DNA of 64,000 nt from Eupeodes corollae. Its lineage: Eukaryota > Arthropoda > Insecta > Diptera > Syrphidae. The notes beneath the pieces are model-generated. The model was not told where the DNA came from. It was given only the letters and a program-made list of their open reading frames with translations, and made no database searches. Positions 59,714-64,000 of the stretch are shown here, piece by piece. A program made the translations under genes and the position numbers. The DNA is taken from contig NC_079149.1 in assembly GCF_945859685.1 (NCBI RefSeq), positions 129,792,065 to 129,856,064 of the forward strand. The letters are read 5' to 3'. Position 1 is the stretch's first letter. Every line of letters begins with the position of its first letter.

Positions 59714-60570
59714 TTGCACACTCTGGTAAGAACTATCGAATACTCCCTAGAGCAAAAGGAATATTTCATGGTTGCCTTCCTGGATATTGAGGGAGCTTTC
59801 AACAACGTTGACACAGCCGCTATCACTTCTGCTACGACGACCCTAAAAGTCGAATACTCACTCTGTCAATTGATTAATTTAATGCTTAAAAGCATGATCA
59901 TCAACTCTAAGAAAGAGGATTTCCTTACAAATGGTCTGTCGGTATAGGCACTTCGCTAGGTGGTGTTCTGTCCCCTCTCCTGTGGAACATAGTGGTTAAC
60001 GGACTGCTCATATCTCTTGAAAGGAAAGCCTACAGAGTGATTGCGTATACTGATGATGTTTCTATCGCCGTCACAAGAGAACGTCCTAATATACTGAGAG
60101 ACCTCCTCCAAAACACACTTAATATGCTCACTAGTTGGGCTGATCATTGCAGACTTAATATTAATAGTGAAAAACAGACTTCCTCCTTTTTACTCGGAAA
60201 TGCAAGATCACAATAATAGTACTTCCTTCAATTGAAAGATGTACCACTAATTTTTACCAATGAAGCCAAATATCTTGGTCTGATATTAGACAAAAAATTA
60301 AAGTAAAAAACTAATATTCACGAAGGAGTTAAGAAAGCTACAGTAGCTCTTTTCATTTGCAAGAAAGCCATAGGAAGCAAATGGGGTTTTCAACCTCGCA
60401 TAACCTATTATCTATATACATCGGTCATCCGACCAATACTTGTGTACGGGGTTGCAATATGGTGGACTGCACTGGAGAAAGTCACATACTGTGCATGTCT
60501 CTGCATAATCGGGGCATTGAGAACCACACCCTCAGCAGCGTTAGACACTCTCCTCCATCTAACACCCCTT
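59714..60570 (+). pseudogene. Reverse transcriptase of LOA-like copy 2
   Basis: AFLDIEGAFNNVDTAAI contains the first catalytic Asp. After a stop and shift come GTSLGGVLSPLLWNIVVNGL (PQGG loop altered to SLGG), IAYTDDVSIAV with YTDD at 60046-60057 in place of YADD, TSWADHCRLNINSEKQTS, FTNEAKYLGLILDKKLK, VKKATVALFICKKAIGSKWG, SVIRPILVYGVAIWWTALEK and RTTPSAALDTLLHLTPLDIF. The YTDD variant keeps both metal-binding residues. Confidence 0.85.
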
Positions 60571-60779
60571 GACATCTTCAGAAAACAAGTGGCAGCGAGT
60601 ACAGCTATAAGACTCAACGCCTCATCTCAATGGACCAACAATAATGTGGGGCTCTCCATCATTTTGAACCTCTTCAATTCTATACCAAAGTACATAGACT
60701 ACACTATTCCAAAACCCCAATTTGTAAAAAACTTCCAGATATCCATTCCATCCAGAGATGAATGGGAAGACGAAAATCT

Positions 60780-61130
60780 CCTGAATGACAAAAGCATTCA
60801 TTTCTATACAGATGGATCCAAGACAAATGAGGGAGTTGGTAGTATTATATACTCGGAAAAGCTTAATCTAAGCATCTCTGTCCGCCTCCCTAATCGCTGT
60901 AGCGTGTTCCAAGTGGAAATTTTACCGATCGAAGAGGTTCTCTCCGCATCTTCATTGACTGTCAGGCTTCTATTAAATCTCTTGACGGTGTCTCAACCAA
61001 ATCTCAAACGGCCCTCGATTGTCGATTGTTTCTTATAGAGATGGCGCAGCAGTTTAACATTCACCTATGTTGGGTGCCGGGCCACAGAGACATCACGGGA
61101 AATTGTAGAGAGGATGAACTCGCAAAAAAT
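60780..61130 (+). pseudogene. RNase H domain of LOA-like copy 2
   Basis: FYTDGSKTNEGVGS (first Asp at 60811-60813), SVRLPNRCSVFQVEILPIEE (Glu at 60916-60918), then a frameshift before IDCQAS (Asp at 60957-60959). A later frame has WVPGHRDITGNCREDELAKN with the final block. All four acidic blocks can be found, but only across frames. Copy 1 lacks the first block. Confidence 0.83.
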
Positions 61131-61650
61131 GGAACCGTCATGCCTATTTCACCTGAAAGAGATTAGATAGGTAAGAAAAAGCTTTTGCAATGGAAAATTT
61201 TAATTTCCACAATTTACCAACATGCGAAGCCAAAAACCTCATGTAGGCTTCACTGGACCTAAAGCGCTCTAAAGACTTGTTATCTCAAAGCATACTTTAT
61301 ATTAGCTTCCCAATATGTGTTCTTACGGGTCACTGTCTTATAGGCAGACACGCAATATGACTTGGTGAAGCCTCAAATGACTTCTGCAGGAATGAGGAAG
61401 AAGAGGAAACAAACTCTCACCTTCTCTGCACTTGGCCTGCTTTTTCACTTAATCTGGGAGACTATCTTTTTGATAATCCCAGTGCACTAGCCACTAAGGA
61501 TTTCAAATATCTTCTTCGCTTTATAAAAGCTCAAAATGGTTGTAGTAAGAAGTAATTCGCTAGATTTATGTGGTATCCCAATGGGCCTTTTCTTTTAGCT
61601 TACGTGTGTGGGTTCTGTATCCGCAGCCACTTAAACCTAACCTAACGATT

Positions 61651-61984
61651 TTTGGTTTTTCTGGCAATAAATGTTGACAGCACTTAAAAAATAAATAATT
61701 TGACAGTTAAGGTTAAGTCAAAATACAGCATTGCATAAGATGCGGTTTTTTATTGTTGAACGATATTTTTAAAATAATAGAAGTTTGGCAGTAATAGTTT
61801 CAATGGCTAAGAAATTTAACGGTTTCTACAGCACTTTACCACTACTTCGGTATTGACATTTCAACGTCTTGTTCTTTTACTGCCAGTGATTTAAAAAATT
61901 ATACATTTTAGAGTATCTACTTAGCACAAGAACTTTCATTTATGACAAAGTCGTTAGGTGAATATATTTTTGCTAAGTATTTGC
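61651..61984. other. Gene-free AT-rich spacer
   Basis: Nothing recognisable between the LOA-like element and the next AT-rich family copy. Confidence 0.55.
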
Positions 61985-62892
61985 GAATTGTTTTGAAAAA
62001 ACGGACTGTTAGCCTTTATATAAAGTTACTAAAGATCGAAAACAGTATTTTCCGTGAAATAAAATAAGTTTGAAGCCAATATTTTTAAGTTTTTAAGTTT
62101 TAGTATTTGTAAAAAAACTGTCGATTCGATTTTTTTCAAAATTTTACTGAATGTTAATAACAGTATTTTTTGAAAGATGAAAGTTGTTTAAAACCAATAT
62201 CTTTAATTTTTGAAAAGATATTTGAATCGGTATTCAATTTTTACCAACTTTGAGTAATGTTTTTTTTTAGATTTTTATTTTTTATAAAAAAAAACTGTCA
62301 ATTCAATTTTTCTCAAAATTTTATCAGATGTCAAGAACATTATTCTTGGTTGCATAAAATCAATTTGGAGATGAACTCATATTTCAGTCGTAAAATTTTT
62401 GAGGTGACAACTTTTTTTTCAGTTTGTTTGATTGATAAAAAAAATCGTTAAATGGATTTTTTTCAAAACAAATATATACTTCTTTGATATTACGTTACAG
62501 TTAATTATATAAAATTTACTTCAAGTCTCTAGCGGTTTTGGTTAGTAAGATATTTAGGGTTAACCAAAATGATCACCTTTTTTTCAATCTGCTATGGTAA
62601 GAAAGCCACCCTTGCAATTTTCGTGAGAGCCCTTTCTGCATCTTTCTGCTTATTATCTGTAAAACAAAATTTATTTGAAATCGTTATCTCTTCTGGGTCT
62701 TGAGCTATGGAAGACGAAAAAAACGTTGTGAACTTACGGACGTACAGACGTACGAACGTACGTACACACACACGCACAGACATCTTTCTAAAAATCTTTA
62801 ATTTCGACTCTAGGGACCTTGAAACGTCGAGAAATGTCAAAATTTTCAATTTGACAAATCGAATCCATTACAATAACTTCCTATGGGAAGTT
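61985..62892 (-). repeat. AT-rich dispersed repeat family, copy 6 (head and body, antisense)
   Basis: Antisense to copy 5. It carries body units (AACTGTCAATTCAATTTTT, GAAAAGATATTTGA), then AGTAAGATATTTAGGGTTAA, CAATTTTCGTGAGAGCCCTT, TGAGCTATGGAAGACGAAAA and ACGTACGTACACACACACGC. The end is the stem-loop AACTTCC-TATG-GGAAGTT at 62875-62892. The tail module is missing. Open frames on both strands are shadows. Confidence 0.82.
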
Positions 62893-64000
62893 AATAAAAA
62901 AGATCATCATTTGAACAAAATTTCCAGTAAGACAAATGCAACTTCTGCAAATAGAAGATTTACATGGAATAATTCTTCGAAGAATATATTTTTATTGCCA
63001 ATATCACAAAAGAATTTACAAATCTCCAAATTATGTCAGTATTTTCCTTCTGCCATTTGCATGAAATCCGTAAACCGTGTCCATTAACCAGGTTTTGTAA
63101 AATCAAAATTTGAACACAACTTCAGAATCGAGACATCAATTCAGTTTTAAAATATATGAAGAAACCCATTATATTAGACTTCCAAAGACTGTGAAAACCA
63201 ATGAAACACTTTAACAAAATGTTTGATGATTTTTTAAACTTTTAATCCCTGTCTTTAATATTGAGATAAAATATTTCCAGTCTCAATTAAATCGCGTAAT
63301 TTTCAATTCAATACTTAAATAAATTATTTTTTGAAAATTATTAACTCTTAACTGCCATCTATCAAAATATTTAATTTTCTAAGGTTTGGCAACGCCTTTT
63401 AATACACTTTCGTTTCTTTTGAAACACCCTTTGGTTTTTCAATATGTGGAGAATCATAGCACCCTAAAATCTAGTTCTATTTTATCCAACGAAATGAGTA
63501 TCAAAAATATATAAATGAAGATTTCGTTGCATTTAATTTATTGATATCAAAAGCAACCATTAACCCACATTCAGATATAGCTGAAGGTTACAGGTAAAGT
63601 CCAATAAATCGTTCATCAAGCGCAATGATATCAAATTTCTTGCAAACAAAATTATACAATCTATGTACTGGACAGTGTCCAGGTATTTAGTTATATAAAA
63701 TAGCTCAAGGCTGAGACATCAAGCTGAAGGAACTAAATCTTGCAAATGGCTAAAGATAACTACATACACCTATCTATCTCCTAGGTATACCTTACCTATC
63801 TATCTACCTACAACATTGCCAGATTTGTCACTCCATCAAGTTACACCTTACGGGCGCAATGAGGCGATAATATTCTGACACATGTGTGACACTATTGCTG
63901 GGGCATCTGCTTGAAATTGGCCACAATTCAATGCATTAATTGTTTGTTGATTAATCTCCCATTAGGCTTAGACGAGGACGTGTGCCCGGTGCCAACAATC
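62893..64000. other. Gene-free stretch; last 160 bp less AT-rich
   Basis: No gene. A CTAT/CTAC microsatellite occurs near 63770-63810. The last 160 bp (63840-64000) has a more balanced composition and several TAAT cores (ATTAATTG, GATTAATC), which could be regulatory DNA, but nothing beyond the motifs supports that. Confidence 0.5.

Larger units (their letters stand above)
59690..61650 (+). mobile_element. LOA-like non-LTR retrotransposon, copy 2, 5' truncated
   Basis: Starts at GKSV-TALHTLVRTIEYSLEQ inside the RT and continues through palm, thumb, RNase H and tail. It ends with CAGCCACTTAAACCTAACCT near 61638, like copy 1 (CAGCCACTTTAACCTAACCT at about 28341-28360). It covers more of the RT than copy 1, including the first palm Asp. 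Stops near 59945, 60212 and 60304, plus frameshifts near 60480 and 60950, inactivate it. No long A-tail is present. LOA-type assignment is inferred from RT plus RNase H. Confidence 0.87.

Overview
The window looks like nuclear DNA of an insect, most likely a fly. It is strongly AT-rich, full of short CA, CAA, CAT and TTTG microsatellites, and carries decayed transposable elements of families usual in dipteran genomes: RTE-like and LOA/Jockey-like non-LTR retrotransposons, Helitrons, an IS630-Tc1-mariner element and a tRNA-derived SINE. I could not support any intact host gene, rRNA, tRNA or prokaryotic-style operon. Every recognisable protein match is a transposon protein, and all are broken by stops, frameshifts or internal deletions. 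The species assignment is inference from composition and element types.

Layout. 1-2 kb: tail of a non-LTR element, then a headless SINE. 5.5-6.5 kb: a duplicated ~500 bp unit. 7.8-9.9 kb: an RTE copy (A) whose 5' part is inverted. 12.1-12.85 kb: a degenerate tandem array. 16.6-18.1 kb: an AT-rich repeat family, then a Jockey-type RT relic at 18.1-19.5 kb. 21.8-22.9 and 24.7-25.1 kb: more copies of that AT-rich family. 26.9-28.4 kb: LOA-like copy 1. 30.4-32.4 kb: an array whose ~130 bp units diverge except for one box. 35.1-37.9 kb: RTE copy B between pieces of an antisense RTE. 38.4-39.2 kb: an internally deleted mariner-like element. 42.5-45.8 kb: AT-rich family copy with a nested SINE, running straight into an antisense Helitron helicase relic. 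46.55-47.66 kb: a Helitron with both termini. 48-50.2 kb: RTE copy C. 52.4-54.9 kb: RTE copy D. 55.0-56.3 kb: RTE relic E. 58.3-59.0 kb: RT scrap plus a complete SINE with a 10 bp target-site duplication. 59.7-61.65 kb: LOA-like copy 2. 62.0-62.9 kb: another AT-rich family copy.

How the parts relate. The RTE and LOA copies belong to autonomous families that encode their own nuclease and reverse transcriptase. The SINE has none and presumably borrowed a LINE machinery. The AT-rich family has a perfectly conserved stem-loop at one end, and at 44.34 kb its other end abuts the C-terminus of a Helitron helicase; I infer, without proof, that it is the non-coding part of a Helitron-like element.

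The most unusual structure is the 30.4-32.4 kb array, where a box close to ACATAGAAAACATAG recurs about every 130 bp while the DNA between is largely scrambled. Stretches between these blocks hold only AT-rich DNA, microsatellites and open frames without recognisable domains.
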